DNA of 64,000 bases from an uncultured Buttiauxella sp. (GCA_946480445.1 CAMLJN010000005.1:124001-188000); one strand, 5' to 3'; shown: positions 41,894 through 55,373, numbered from the stretch's first letter. Translations and numbers: made by a program. Notes: generated by a model not told the origin, from the letters alone.

Positions 41894-42712
41894 ATGATCG
41901 TGTTATGCAAAGCCTGCGGCACCTCCTATGAGACAGACGGTACTCATCCGGACCATTGCAAAATCTGCGAAGACGAGCGTCAGTACGTGCCCGCCACGGG
42001 ACAGGAATGGATCCATTTGGCTCCCCTTTTGGCTGGCCACTCAAATAAATGGAAACAGCATCAGGCCAACCTTTTTAGCATCCAGACCGTGCCCGAATTT
42101 GCGATTGGTCAGCGCGCTTTTATTGTCAGAACGCCGGAAGGTAATATTCTGTGGGACTGCATTGCAACGCTCGACGACGCCACCAAAGCATTGATTGCCT
42201 CCCTGGGCGGGCTTAAGGCTATCGCCATCTCGCATCCTCATTACTACACCACCATGCAGGAATGGGCAGCCGAATTTAACGCCCCCCTTTACCTGCATGC
42301 CAGCGATCGCGAGTGGATCATGCGGGACAGCCCGTGGATCACTCTTTGGGAAGGTGACACCCTCAAGCTGACCGCTGAGGTGAGTGTCATCCGTCTCGGC
42401 GGGCACTTCGCCGGCGGCAGCGTGCTTCATTGGGCACGGGACGCAGGAGTACTGCTTTGCGGAGATATCTTACAGGTCACCCCGGGCGCGGATGCCGTAT
42501 CCTTTATGTGGAGCTATCCTAATATGCTGCCGCTGCCGGCAGCGACGGTCAGCGATATTACGCGCCGCCTGGGGAACGTGAAATTTACGAAACTCCATGG
42601 CGCGTTCGAAGGCAAGGATATTCCGGAAAATGCCGCTGACATCGTGCGCCGCTCGGGCGAAAAGTATCTTGCCTGCCTCAACGCCGACCCGAAAGCGCCG
42701 GGGCGCCGCTGA
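41894..42712 (+). CDS. Metallo-beta-lactamase-fold protein with an N-terminal zinc ribbon
   Basis: 272 residues. The N-terminus has a rubredoxin/zinc-ribbon-like cysteine set C5, C8 and C22, C25 (CKACG...CKIC). An MBL fold follows. The usual HxHxDH is HPHYYT (H114, H116, then Tyr-Tyr-Thr), while H171, D191 and H235 are retained. Loss of the Asp-His pair suggests a single-metal or non-hydrolytic member. GGAAGACTTA precedes the ATG. Function unknown. Confidence 0.8.
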   Translation: MIVLCKACGTSYETDGTHPDHCKICEDERQYVPATGQEWIHLAPLLAGHSNKWKQHQANLFSIQTVPEFAIGQRAFIVRTPEGNILWDCIATLDDATKALIASLGGLKAIAISHPHYYTTMQEWAAEFNAPLYLHASDREWIMRDSPWITLWEGDTLKLTAEVSVIRLGGHFAGGSVLHWARDAGVLLCGDILQVTPGADAVSFMWSYPNMLPLPAATVSDITRRLGNVKFTKLHGAFEGKDIPENAADIVRRSGEKYLACLNADPKAPGRR

Positions 42713-42730
42713 TAATCCGGGCAACATATG

Positions 42731-43135
42731 TCAGGCTGTTTCAGCATCCAGAAGAGCTGTGCCGTAAGAATTGTCGATGGTACAAAGCCAGCGGCCGTTG
42801 CTTTCCTGGCGGAACACATAGGTTGCCCGACGCGTTGTCTCAACCGTCTCTCCCTGCCCGTCAGGGAAATGCAGGCGTGTTTCCATAATAACCAGGGCAT
42901 TGCCGCCACCTTCAAGGATCTGCATCTCTCCTTGTTCCACCACAAGCCGATCCTGGAAGTAATCGGAGATAGCAATGAAGGCTTTACGGATATTATCTTT
43001 TCCTTTGGCGACCATGCCGGGCTTCACTACCAGAGCAGCATCTTCCGCATAGTGCTCCATAAGCGAATCAAAATCTTTTGCTGTAATGGCCCTGTCACAG
43101 GCCTCAATAATCTGCCGTATTGTCTGCGAGCTCAT
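42731..43135 (-). CDS. SnoaL/NTF2-like protein (SgcJ/EcaC type)
   Basis: 134 residues from the ATG at 43135 (MSSQTIRQIIEACDRAITAKDFDSLMEHYAEDA), preceded by AGGAGAGAGGGAT. It has the cone-shaped NTF2-like pattern with a C-terminal WLCTIDNSYGTALL strand. Such proteins bind small ligands or act as isomerases; the ligand is unknown. It lies 49 bases downstream of another NTF2-like gene, so the pair probably forms an operon. Confidence 0.8.
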   Translation of the reverse strand: MSSQTIRQIIEACDRAITAKDFDSLMEHYAEDAALVVKPGMVAKGKDNIRKAFIAISDYFQDRLVVEQGEMQILEGGGNALVIMETRLHFPDGQGETVETTRRATYVFRQESNGRWLCTIDNSYGTALLDAETA

Positions 43136-43184
43136 ATCCCTCTCTCCTGTAAAGTTCTCGACCTGTATTGACCCAAATCCGACA

Positions 43185-43535
43185 TTAACCGGCGGTCGGC
43201 GTGCCCTGATGAAAGACAAGCTGCCAGCGTCCTCCTTCTGAACGCAGCCAGTGGGAGGATCGCAGGGAGTGACGAGTGCCGTCAGGCTGCCAGGTCCTGT
43301 AATGCAGGATAAGGCTGTTTTCTCCCGTCGTGAGGAGCTGAAAGTCGGCGCTGAGGATTGCAGGGGCGTTTTTTTCCTGCGCTAAAGCCTCTACCGTCTC
43401 TTTCCGGTCGACCAACATACCTGAACGGGTTATCTCACAATATTCCGGATGCAGGATCTGCTCAAGCCATGCGCGGTCGCTCCGCCTTTCAAAGTGCAGA
43501 CTGCATTCCAGTTTTTTAAGCTTCTCCAGCAACAT
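43185..43535 (-). CDS. DUF4440 / NTF2-like protein
   Basis: 116 residues with the pattern LHPEYCEITRSGMLVDRKETVEAL...SSHWLRSEGGRWQLVFHQGTP, typical of DUF4440 proteins. No signal peptide. It is upstream of a second NTF2-like gene. Function unknown. Confidence 0.8.
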   Translation of the reverse strand: MLLEKLKKLECSLHFERRSDRAWLEQILHPEYCEITRSGMLVDRKETVEALAQEKNAPAILSADFQLLTTGENSLILHYRTWQPDGTRHSLRSSHWLRSEGGRWQLVFHQGTPTAG

Positions 43536-43727
43536 GTGGCTTCTCCTCCCGGCACGATGTGAGCCATTTTTTTACTCTATCATCAAATGCCTGCTGGCGT
43601 TGGCATTCTGGCGGGTAACGCTAAGTTATAAATAAGCGCTCAATCATTCGATGGCGCCCAGGTGTTTAATATCAATTTACTCATTGACGAGTAAAATCGT
43701 GCATCAATGAATAAACGAGCGTTAAAA

Positions 43728-44618
43728 ATGACGAAAAAAAATAATAATGAATCTCACTCCCGCTCATCAGAAACAAAAAAATGCACGCTGGTTAGCGTCA
43801 GCATTAATATTTTCTTATCAACAGCTCAAATTGTTGCAGGCCTCTTATCCGGTTCCCAGGGGCTTATTGCAGATGGGATTCATTCTCTTTCCGATTTATC
43901 GTCAGATTTTGTTGTTTTAATTGCCAATAAGAAAGGCCAGAAAGCTTCTGATAATGACCACCAATATGGTCACCTGCGTTTTGAAAACGGAGCAAAGCTG
44001 ATTATTGGTGCAATCCTGTTTTTCGTGGGTCTGGGAATGCTCTGGACGGCAGGAGAAAAACTGCTTAATTCCAGCGTATATCAGGAGGTAAAACCGGTCG
44101 CGCTGTGGGTGGCTTTACTGGCTCTGGTGATAAAAGAAACATTATTCCGGTATATGCTCAGGACCGGAAAACGTATCCAGTCATCTTTATTAATTGCTAA
44201 TGCATGGCATGCCCGGGCTGATGCGGCATCTTCAGTAGTGGTAGCCGTGGGCATTGCCGGTAACTTGCTGGGTTTCCCTATGATGGATTTACTGGCAACC
44301 CTGGTGGTCGGTATCCTGATTACCCGGATGGGCGTCCATTTTTCCTCAGATGCCCTGCAGGACCTGATGGATCGTTCCGTTGATGCGGAAATGGAACAAA
44401 AAATAAGAAATTGCCTGTTATCTACCGCTGGCGTGGCAGGCGTACATGATTTGAAAACGCGTAAGATGGGTGACTTTGCCCTCGTTGATGTCCATCTGGA
44501 GGTGAATGGGGATCTCAGCATCCGAGAAGGTCATGACATCGCCGTAGAGGCCAGAAAGAGAGTGATGAGCGCCCTGAATGTCCTTAATGTCATGATTCAT
44601 CTCGATCCCGTAGGCTAA
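43728..44618 (+). CDS. Cation diffusion facilitator (CDF) transporter
   Basis: 296 residues (303 if the ATG at 43707 is used; the one at 43728 has the better ribosome-binding context). About six membrane helices and a C-terminal cytoplasmic domain. The metal-site motifs are ADGIHSLSDLSSD (helix 2) and HARADAASS (helix 5), each with His/Asp ligands. Expected to export a divalent metal such as Zn, Fe or Mn in exchange for protons. It is AT-richer at its 5' end than the flanks. Confidence 0.85.
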   Translation: MTKKNNNESHSRSSETKKCTLVSVSINIFLSTAQIVAGLLSGSQGLIADGIHSLSDLSSDFVVLIANKKGQKASDNDHQYGHLRFENGAKLIIGAILFFVGLGMLWTAGEKLLNSSVYQEVKPVALWVALLALVIKETLFRYMLRTGKRIQSSLLIANAWHARADAASSVVVAVGIAGNLLGFPMMDLLATLVVGILITRMGVHFSSDALQDLMDRSVDAEMEQKIRNCLLSTAGVAGVHDLKTRKMGDFALVDVHLEVNGDLSIREGHDIAVEARKRVMSALNVLNVMIHLDPVG

Positions 44619-44774
44619 CTTCCGTGAGCGCCAGACAGTGTCCCGGCGGCAACTCTTTGGCAGCGGGCTGAGAAATACGGATCTGATGAGCAAAAACTCA
44701 AAACTCACGCAGCGGCTGCCCCTGACCTTTTCACCCTTTTAATCAATGCAGATCACATTTTTTATCTATAACGA

Positions 44775-44803
44775 TTGAAACAGGCTAAGGCCACTTAGAT
44801 AAT
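44775..44803 (+). promoter_or_regulatory. Promoter of the beta-glucoside operon
   Basis: TTGAAA at 44775 and GATAAT at 44798 with 17 bases between. An AGATCACATTT at about 44750 matches one half of a CRP site, so catabolite control is plausible. Confidence 0.55.
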
Positions 44804-44829
44804 CCGCCGAAATAACCCATTTTTATGAT

Positions 44830-44858
44830 GGCGTGCTACTGCGAAAGCAGGCAAGACC
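44830..44858 (+). promoter_or_regulatory. RAT (ribonucleic antiterminator) for a BglG/LicT-type regulator
   Basis: 29 bases of the RAT pattern, including GCTACTGCGAAAGCAGGCAA, which overlaps the 5' arm of the following terminator. Binding of the antiterminator at the end of this operon would prevent terminator folding. Confidence 0.88.
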
Positions 44859-44913
44859 AAAATAGAAATGCTCTCCCGCCAAGGGGAGCGTCTCTGTTTT
44901 GGTCTTTTTTTTT
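44853..44913 (+). terminator. Conditional leader terminator of the beta-glucoside operon
   Basis: AAGACCAAAA (44853-44862) pairs with TTTTGGTCTT, followed by a run of T to 44913; an inner CTCTCCCGCC/GGGGAG hairpin lies in the loop. It shares bases with the RAT, forming the switch. Confidence 0.88.
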
Positions 44914-44934
44914 GCCCCAACACCAGGGAACACT

Positions 44935-49072
<4,138 letters not shown>

Positions 49073-49243
49073 TTTAACGAGAATGGTGGTACAAAGTCCT
49101 GTCATTCGCTATCAAACTTAAAGGCAACATCTCTCTTAAAATCAAAATAACCGGGAATGTCTTCCCGGAACAATTTTAAAACGTCATCCGGATTAACTGC
49201 GCTAAGCAAAACATTGTCGCAGCGGAATCCGTGAAAACATGAG

Positions 49244-49990
49244 CTACCTGTTTACGCGCGCTAAACTTTCCCGTGTAGGCCCCTGAAAATAGACTGTACT
49301 GATATGACAGTTTCGAGGCTGTATCAGTATAAAACGTATGGTTTCCCAGATAGAACGTCCGTTCAACAACTGCTCTCCCCCCTCAAAAGTATTATTCGAA
49401 TGTTCGTCCAAATCACCGGTTTCAAAGTCGGGTGGATACAAACCTGTTACACGAATATTCTCCTTCGCAAGCTGGTGTGACAATGTCTGTGTGAATCCAC
49501 TCAGGCCATGCTTACTCGCAAAAAAGGCGGGATGTGCAATTGAATCAGTAAAACCAGGAATTCCACATGCAGAAATAACTGAAATGATGTCTGCACTTGA
49601 GGAGCGTTTTAAGCACGGAAGTAAAGCCTGGGTAAGCAAAATTGAGCCAGTAAGGCCAGAATATATAGTATTGACGCATTCCGCTGCCGGCTGGTCATCT
49701 AATTTCCCAGACAACCATTGCGCTGCGTTGAGAATAAGAATATCTACCGGAGCACCAGAATTTATTATCTGCCGGGAGAAATATTCAATTGATTCTGGCC
49801 GGGTTAAATCACACACATATCCCCTTGCCTTACCGCCTTCTGATGAAAGGATACTGCATGTTATCTGAATGTCCTCGGGTCGCCGCGCGCAAAAATCCAC
49901 GTCGACCCCTTCCCGGGCGAGCCAGACAACCAGCGCCTGGCCAAATCCATTGCCTCCTCCGGTTACAACCGCTCTTTTCCCTCTCAGCAT
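49244..49990 (-). CDS. Short-chain dehydrogenase/reductase-like protein lacking the catalytic Tyr
   Basis: 248 residues of the SDR fold. The cofactor motif TGGGNGFG (10-17), LNAAQ (NAG-like) and the catalytic Ser region SVISACG are present. The usual YxxxK is FFASK here (F156, K160). Without the Tyr, normal oxidoreductase chemistry should be lost or much reduced. Isolated gene of lower GC between the PTS operon and the sucrose cluster. Confidence 0.8.
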   Translation of the reverse strand: MLRGKRAVVTGGGNGFGQALVVWLAREGVDVDFCARRPEDIQITCSILSSEGGKARGYVCDLTRPESIEYFSRQIINSGAPVDILILNAAQWLSGKLDDQPAAECVNTIYSGLTGSILLTQALLPCLKRSSSADIISVISACGIPGFTDSIAHPAFFASKHGLSGFTQTLSHQLAKENIRVTGLYPPDFETGDLDEHSNNTFEGGEQLLNGRSIWETIRFILIQPRNCHISTVYFQGPTRESLARVNR

Positions 49991-50118
49991 TCAATTCGCT
50001 CCTGTTTTAGCGTTCAATTAAACGTTGCTTGAGATATAGCAGTTAAGCACCGGGGGAGATCTTTCCGTTTGTGCCATTCAGGACAGAAAGTTCGCCATGA
50101 GTGTTGTCATATTTTACG

Positions 50119-50164
50119 GCCGCCAGTTCGCTGATAGCGGGAAGCCGGAGCGAACTGGCGGCCA
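50119..50164. repeat. Large perfect inverted repeat
   Basis: GGCCGCCAGTTCGCT (50119-50133) is repeated in perfect inverse orientation as AGCGAACTGGCGGCC (50150-50164) with a 16-base loop. It lies 65 bases beyond the fructokinase stop. No T-tract follows, so it is more like a REP-type or mRNA-stabilising palindrome than a terminator. Confidence 0.7.
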
Positions 50165-50228
50165 TGGAGCCGTACAGCAAGTCATCGTACAGACCGCCAC
50201 GCAAGTCGCCCCTTTTTTAGCCCGCAGG

Positions 50229-51182
50229 CTAACGGATTTCCTCTATGTTAAACAGCAGCTCGTGCGTTGACTCCCTGAACGCCATCACCCCCTGCGCATC
50301 AGGCAGAGCGGTTAACGCCCCTTTCGCCGTGGTTGCCAACGCCCCACAGGCACTAGCTTGCGTCAAAGCCTGTTTGAGCTGCACCAGCCCGTCTAACTGA
50401 TTGCCCTGTGCCAGACTTGCCAGTAATCCAGCCATAAAGGCATCGCCCGCACCGGTCGTATCGAGACTTGTCACATTGTATGCGCTCACCTGAATCACCT
50501 GATTTAGCCATAACACCATTGACCCTTCAGACCCACATGTCACCACCTTCAGGCGTGACGGATAGCGGTGTAAGATCCTCAGTGCTTTTTCATACTGCGT
50601 GGTGCCCGTTAACCAGTACAGCTCCTCCTGTGAAAGTTTAAGAATATCGGCCTGGTGCGCAAAATGATGTACGGTGTCATACATTTCCTGCGCATCCGGC
50701 CACATTTGCTCACGCAGATTGATGTCAAAACTCAACAGGCCACCTCCCTGCTTGATACGGCCAATAGCGCGAACCAGCGTTTCGCGGCAAGCCGTAGCGA
50801 CCAGCGCCAGCGAGCAAAAATGCAGAATGTCGTTACCCAGCTCCGGAAGAATGTCGGCTGTCAAAAACTGATCGGCTGAGGGATCGACCAGAAAGGTAAA
50901 ACTGCGATCGCCTTCGTCACCGAGGGAAACCAGTACGGTACTGGTCCGGTGCTGCGTATCGAACTGCATATGCCGGGTATCCACGCCTTGCTCAGCCAGC
51001 GAATTTTGCAGAAAATGGCCGAACGGATCATCGCCGGTTCGACCGATAAAACCGCTGTCGCATCCCAGACGCGCTGCCCCGACCGCGACATTGAACGGCG
51101 CACCGCCCGCGCAGGCGCTGAACTGCATTTCCCCCAGTGGCAATAAATCAATTACCGCGTCGCCTAATGCCCAGATCTTCAT
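50229..51182 (-). CDS. cscK: Fructokinase of the sucrose cluster (PfkB family)
   Basis: 317 residues. The PfkB signature DTTGAGDAFMAG gives the catalytic D247; the N-terminal GGAPFNVAVGAARLG motif is the sugar-binding region. It phosphorylates the fructose released by invertase. Located 26 bases after the porin gene on the same strand, the last gene of the sucrose genes. ScrK is the alternative name in PTS systems; here the permease is non-PTS. Confidence 0.9.
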   Translation of the reverse strand: MKIWALGDAVIDLLPLGEMQFSACAGGAPFNVAVGAARLGCDSGFIGRTGDDPFGHFLQNSLAEQGVDTRHMQFDTQHRTSTVLVSLGDEGDRSFTFLVDPSADQFLTADILPELGNDILHFCSLALVATACRETLVRAIGRIKQGGGLLSFDINLREQMWPDAQEMYDTVHHFAHQADILKLSQEELYWLTGTTQYEKALRILHRYPSRLKVVTCGSEGSMVLWLNQVIQVSAYNVTSLDTTGAGDAFMAGLLASLAQGNQLDGLVQLKQALTQASACGALATTAKGALTALPDAQGVMAFRESTHELLFNIEEIR

Positions 51183-51208
51183 AAATTCCCCTTAACATAA
51201 ATCAGCTA

Positions 51209-52549
51209 TCAGAACAGATATTTAAAGCGTACCCGTGCGCCGTAGCGTTCGTCGTTGCTGCCGCTTTCAGACGCCGAGGTATCAAGCCAGGAGGCGTATG
51301 CCCCGAGGTAAATAATGAAATTGGGCATATCCATAATGTTCGGTAGTTGCCATGAAGTATGGACAGTGTGAATGTCGTAGCGGCCCGGGGCGAGGATCGC
51401 GCAGTCGCTGTCACAGTCGGCGCTTACGCCTGCCATGTTGAACTGGTCGATTTTGTTGTGGGCATAGATGTAGCCTAATTCCACGCGATGCCACAATGCG
51501 TTGATACCGACGCTGAAGTCCTTTTCGTCTGCCGCATCGAGATAAGCCGTGCTCACATTGACTACCGCACCGTTTTCCGCGTCGGTTTTCAACGTGTTCC
51601 AGCTCATTGTCATGCCGTAACCGGTGCGGCTGGACTGATCCTCAAAGCGACCGTTCTCCTGCTTATAGCCATAGGCGTTATTCACTAAATTGCTCTCCAG
51701 TGCGGCGGCCACCGACCACGGGCCGGACTGCCACGCGACCACCGGACGGACATACACCACGTTTTTACGGTTATCCAGTGCGTTGCCGTGATAGTTGCGA
51801 TCGACGAAGAGCGAACTGCCATCTTCAACCAGCGTATTGACCTCGAAATACCAGTTATCTCTATTTTTGCTGAGCAGGAAATTACCGCCGCTATTGCTGC
51901 GGCCTCGCCCTTCTTTCATCATATAGATATAGCCGTAACCGTCGCTGTAGAGGTCGTTGGCAGTATTACCGGAATATTCAATAAAGGTATCCTGATTTAA
52001 CGGGAACATGTCCCATGCTTCAAAGCGACCTATTTTAATTTTCCAGTCATCCTGCTGACCGAAGAAAAATGCCGCGTCGTCGAGATTCATTTTGCCGCTC
52101 ATGTCCGCCAGCGGCTGCACGCTGAAACCGGCAAATTTGCCGTCAGTGCCCTTTCTCATGCCATCAAAACCAAGAAGAATGCGCCCGTTAATATCCCAGC
52201 GTTCTTTTTCACCCGGCGTCCATTTTTTATTGGCGCTGGTTTTAAGCGAGGTAAGGCCACCGGTACGGCTGGCCCCGTCCAGATTAAATTCAACATCGCC
52301 ATAGAATTTTAAATCGACGTTATCGTTAACCTGTAGCGAGGGTTTTGCCGGTGCGCTGCTGGCAATAGCGCGGGGCTGATGCTGCTTTAAAGTACGGATC
52401 TCAGCTTCCGCGCTGGCGGCGCGCGCTTCGGTGGTTTTTAGTCGGTTTTCCATTTGTGTCAGCCGTTCTTCAAGAGAAAGGCTATCGCGCGCGCAGGCCA
52501 CGCCGCTAAATACAGACGTCAACATACAACCGATTAAGATTATTTTCAT
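51209..52549 (-). CDS. ScrY-like carbohydrate porin
   Basis: 446 residues from the ATG at 52549. A signal peptide (MKIILIGCMLTSVFSGVACA) is followed by a coiled-coil segment (SLEERLTQMENRLKTTEARAASAEAEIRTLKQ), as in ScrY, and a LamB-type 18-stranded barrel ending in RVRFKYLF with the terminal Phe. It would let sucrose pass the outer membrane. The classical E. coli csc cluster has no porin, so this is a csc-type cluster with an scr-type porin. Confidence 0.88.
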   Translation of the reverse strand: MKIILIGCMLTSVFSGVACARDSLSLEERLTQMENRLKTTEARAASAEAEIRTLKQHQPRAIASSAPAKPSLQVNDNVDLKFYGDVEFNLDGASRTGGLTSLKTSANKKWTPGEKERWDINGRILLGFDGMRKGTDGKFAGFSVQPLADMSGKMNLDDAAFFFGQQDDWKIKIGRFEAWDMFPLNQDTFIEYSGNTANDLYSDGYGYIYMMKEGRGRSNSGGNFLLSKNRDNWYFEVNTLVEDGSSLFVDRNYHGNALDNRKNVVYVRPVVAWQSGPWSVAAALESNLVNNAYGYKQENGRFEDQSSRTGYGMTMSWNTLKTDAENGAVVNVSTAYLDAADEKDFSVGINALWHRVELGYIYAHNKIDQFNMAGVSADCDSDCAILAPGRYDIHTVHTSWQLPNIMDMPNFIIYLGAYASWLDTSASESGSNDERYGARVRFKYLF

Positions 52550-52650
52550 CGGGAAACCTTTATTATTATTGCGTAGGGGATAATCCGGCGAGAGAGACAG
52601 CAATAACCCGCCCGTCGCCAGGGACGGGTTATTTTTAATGTCTGTTTTAT

Positions 52651-54084
52651 TTATTCAAGCTGCCATGCGCCGCCGTCGAATAATGATGCCTTGCCGCTCC
52701 AGGCAAATAACTGCAATTCACGACGTCCGGTATCCGGATAAATACGACTACTGAGACATGCCTCACCGTTATTGACAAAGACTTCAACGGATGAGCTGTC
52801 GATAAACAGCCGCAGATGCAGATCGCGATTGAGGGTTAACGGCACGCTACGCGTCCCGCATAAACCGTGCTGCGGATAGTGACGTTCCAGCACAAGACGC
52901 TGCTGCTGGGCATCAACATATACCCGCAGCCCCTCACCGAGGCTCAGGCCATACTGTTCAGCATTGCTGTCAGCCGTTTTCCAGTTGAGCACAACTTCCA
53001 CAGCTTCGGCATTTTTCGCCACGCCGATCTGTTGATTGTTCAGCGTGCTGACCGCCCACGGGAACCAGCTTTGACGCAGGCTTTCCACCTCTTTGGCCGG
53101 GCGCATTTGCAGACGATTATCGGCGCTGAGGCTCAGCTCTCGCGGCAGGGAGAGCATACCGGCCCAGCCATCCTGCTGCTCCGGCAGCGGTGATTCCCAC
53201 ATATCCAGCCAGCCAATGACAATGCGTCGTCCGTCAGGTGTCAGAAAGCTCTGAGGGGCGTAAAAGTCATGACCATGATCCATTTCGACAAACTCACCGT
53301 CACGAACAAACGGCTGCCCGGGCTGCCAGTCCCCCAGCAGATAGCCGCTCTGGAACAGATTGCGATTTTTGAATCCCTGAGCAGTCATACCCTGCGGAGA
53401 GAACATCAGCACACGCTGATTACCCAGGGTGAAGAAGTCCGGGCATTCCCACATGAACCCCATTCCCGCTTCCGCTTCGTCCAGTACACCTTCTTCCTGC
53501 CACTGGCGCAGATCCGCTGAGCGATACAGACGCACCTGCCCGGTCTCGCCCTGGCGTGAGCCGACGATCATGTACCAGTCATCCCCTTCGCGCCAGACTT
53601 TCGGATCGCGGAAATGGTGCACGTCTGGCGGCGTGTCCACCACAATGCCCTGCCGCTCAAAGTGAATACCGTCGCGGCTGGTTGCCAGACACTGCACCTG
53701 ATAGAGGTTGTCTTCGTTACTGGCGTCACCGTGAAACTTATGTCCAGTGTAGATCAGCGCCAGGGTGTCGCCGTCCACCACCGCCGAGCCGGAAAAGCAG
53801 CCATCTTTATCTTCCGGCCCTTCCGGGGCAATCGCCACGGGTAAATGCTCCCAGTGCAGCAGATCCTGACTGCGCGCATGTCCCCAGTGCATCGGTCCCC
53901 ATTGCGTGGAGTACGGATGATGCTGGTAAAAGGCGTGATACCAGCCGTCGAACCACACCAGTCCGTTGGGATCGTTCATCCAGCCCGCTCGTGCGGCCAG
54001 ATGGTAGCGCGGATACCAGCGCAGGTTGAGCGCATCGCACTTCGCTTTAATTTCCTGTTCAGCATTAGCAATTGAGTAGGTCAT
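52651..54084 (-). CDS. cscA: Sucrose hydrolase (invertase, GH32)
   Basis: 477 residues, the same length as E. coli CscA. Catalytic triad: nucleophile D38 (WMNDPNG), D160 (FRDP) and acid/base E213 (WECPD). No signal peptide, so it cleaves unphosphorylated sucrose in the cytoplasm. The start at 54084 (MTYSIANAEQ) has GAGTG upstream; the in-frame ATG at 54102 overlaps the permease stop region and lacks a site. Confidence 0.95.
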   Translation of the reverse strand: MTYSIANAEQEIKAKCDALNLRWYPRYHLAARAGWMNDPNGLVWFDGWYHAFYQHHPYSTQWGPMHWGHARSQDLLHWEHLPVAIAPEGPEDKDGCFSGSAVVDGDTLALIYTGHKFHGDASNEDNLYQVQCLATSRDGIHFERQGIVVDTPPDVHHFRDPKVWREGDDWYMIVGSRQGETGQVRLYRSADLRQWQEEGVLDEAEAGMGFMWECPDFFTLGNQRVLMFSPQGMTAQGFKNRNLFQSGYLLGDWQPGQPFVRDGEFVEMDHGHDFYAPQSFLTPDGRRIVIGWLDMWESPLPEQQDGWAGMLSLPRELSLSADNRLQMRPAKEVESLRQSWFPWAVSTLNNQQIGVAKNAEAVEVVLNWKTADSNAEQYGLSLGEGLRVYVDAQQQRLVLERHYPQHGLCGTRSVPLTLNRDLHLRLFIDSSSVEVFVNNGEACLSSRIYPDTGRRELQLFAWSGKASLFDGGAWQLE

Positions 54085-54102
54085 TATTTTCACTCTTTTC
54101 AT

Positions 54103-55341
54103 TCAAATAGTGGAAAGTCTGGCGACCTGCGGATCCGCCGAAACATCGCCGGTTCGCAGCAAAAATAGGGAGATAAAGGTGATGCAGAACACCAGCGAGC
54201 CCATAAACAGATAGGATTCAGCGAAGCCATATTTTTCGTAGCTGTAGCCCGCCAGCGGCGACAGCACCGAGGCGATCACCGAACTGGTGCAGGCGAAGCC
54301 CACCAAATAGAGCGTTGATGACAAACGCCTGTCGAAATGCAAGCTGTTGTATTTGAAGATCGCCACCAGCAGTACCGGCAGCTCGACGGCGTGCAGCAGT
54401 TTGGTAATCGAGATCAGCAGCGGCCCTTCCACCAGACCGGAGGCGATCATACGCATCGCCATCACCATGCCTGCGAAGATCAGGCCATTTTTAGCGCCCA
54501 CGCGATTCACCAGCCACGGCGCGCAGAACATCCCCACCGCTTCAAGAAAGACCTGGAACGAGTTCAGATAGCCGTACATCGCATTTCCTTCCTGCGGCGT
54601 GGCGAACTGCGACGAGAAATAGACCGGGAATTGCTGATCGTACACGCTGTAAATACAGGTGCCGACGACGAAGAACACCAGCGCCCAGAAGCGCGGCAGG
54701 GTCAGCAGACGCAGCGCGTCGTGCAGCGTCACTTTGCCACCCGCCACGGCCTCCTGCATGGCATGGGGCGCAGAGGAGACCCGCAGCCGGGCCAGCAGCA
54801 CCATAAACACCAGACCGGAACAGCTGGCCACCACAAAATTCAGCCTCGGATCGATGTTAAACAGCAACCCGGCAAAAAACGTCGCTACCGCCCAGCCTAA
54901 CGACCCCCACATCCGCGCTTTGCCGAATTCGAATTGGCTCTGACGCGCTACCCGCTCGGTATAGGATTCCAGCACGCCGATGCCGCCGTTAAAAGTCAGA
55001 CCGATGAAAATGCCGCCGAACACGCTGCCGAGCAAGATGTTGAACTTCAGCAGATGCCCGAACAGCAGATAGCACGGGCCGGAAAGGCTCAGCATCGCCG
55101 TGAGATACCACAGCAGATGCTTGCGCAGGCCAAGCTTGTCCTGAATAAAGCCGTAGCAAATCTGCGCGCACAGCGCCGAGATCGACAGCACTGCAAAAAT
55201 AATCCCCGTATCCCCCGCTTTTAGCCCGATTTCCTGATGCAGCCAGATAGAAAGCAGCGAGCCTGAGGAGGACCAGGTGACAAAAAAGAAGAACAGCAAG
55301 GCACTGAGTAAAGGATAACTTTGAGAGGGATGGACTTTCAT
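54103..55341 (-). CDS. cscB: Sucrose:proton symporter (LacY family)
   Basis: 412 residues with 12 membrane segments of the oligosaccharide:H+ symporter family. The motif GYGFIQDKLGLRKH-type loop (YGFIQDKLGLRKHLLW) is between helices 2 and 3, and SVYDQQFPVYF and HAVELP are the conserved substrate and proton-coupling regions. It is the first gene after the operators, divergent from cscR. The ATG at 55341 (MKVHPSQSYP) is preferred over 55365. Confidence 0.93.
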   Translation of the reverse strand: MKVHPSQSYPLLSALLFFFFVTWSSSGSLLSIWLHQEIGLKAGDTGIIFAVLSISALCAQICYGFIQDKLGLRKHLLWYLTAMLSLSGPCYLLFGHLLKFNILLGSVFGGIFIGLTFNGGIGVLESYTERVARQSQFEFGKARMWGSLGWAVATFFAGLLFNIDPRLNFVVASCSGLVFMVLLARLRVSSAPHAMQEAVAGGKVTLHDALRLLTLPRFWALVFFVVGTCIYSVYDQQFPVYFSSQFATPQEGNAMYGYLNSFQVFLEAVGMFCAPWLVNRVGAKNGLIFAGMVMAMRMIASGLVEGPLLISITKLLHAVELPVLLVAIFKYNSLHFDRRLSSTLYLVGFACTSSVIASVLSPLAGYSYEKYGFAESYLFMGSLVFCITFISLFLLRTGDVSADPQVARLSTI

Positions 55342-55373
55342 CGTGGCGATCTCATGTAGGGTCAATGCGCAAA

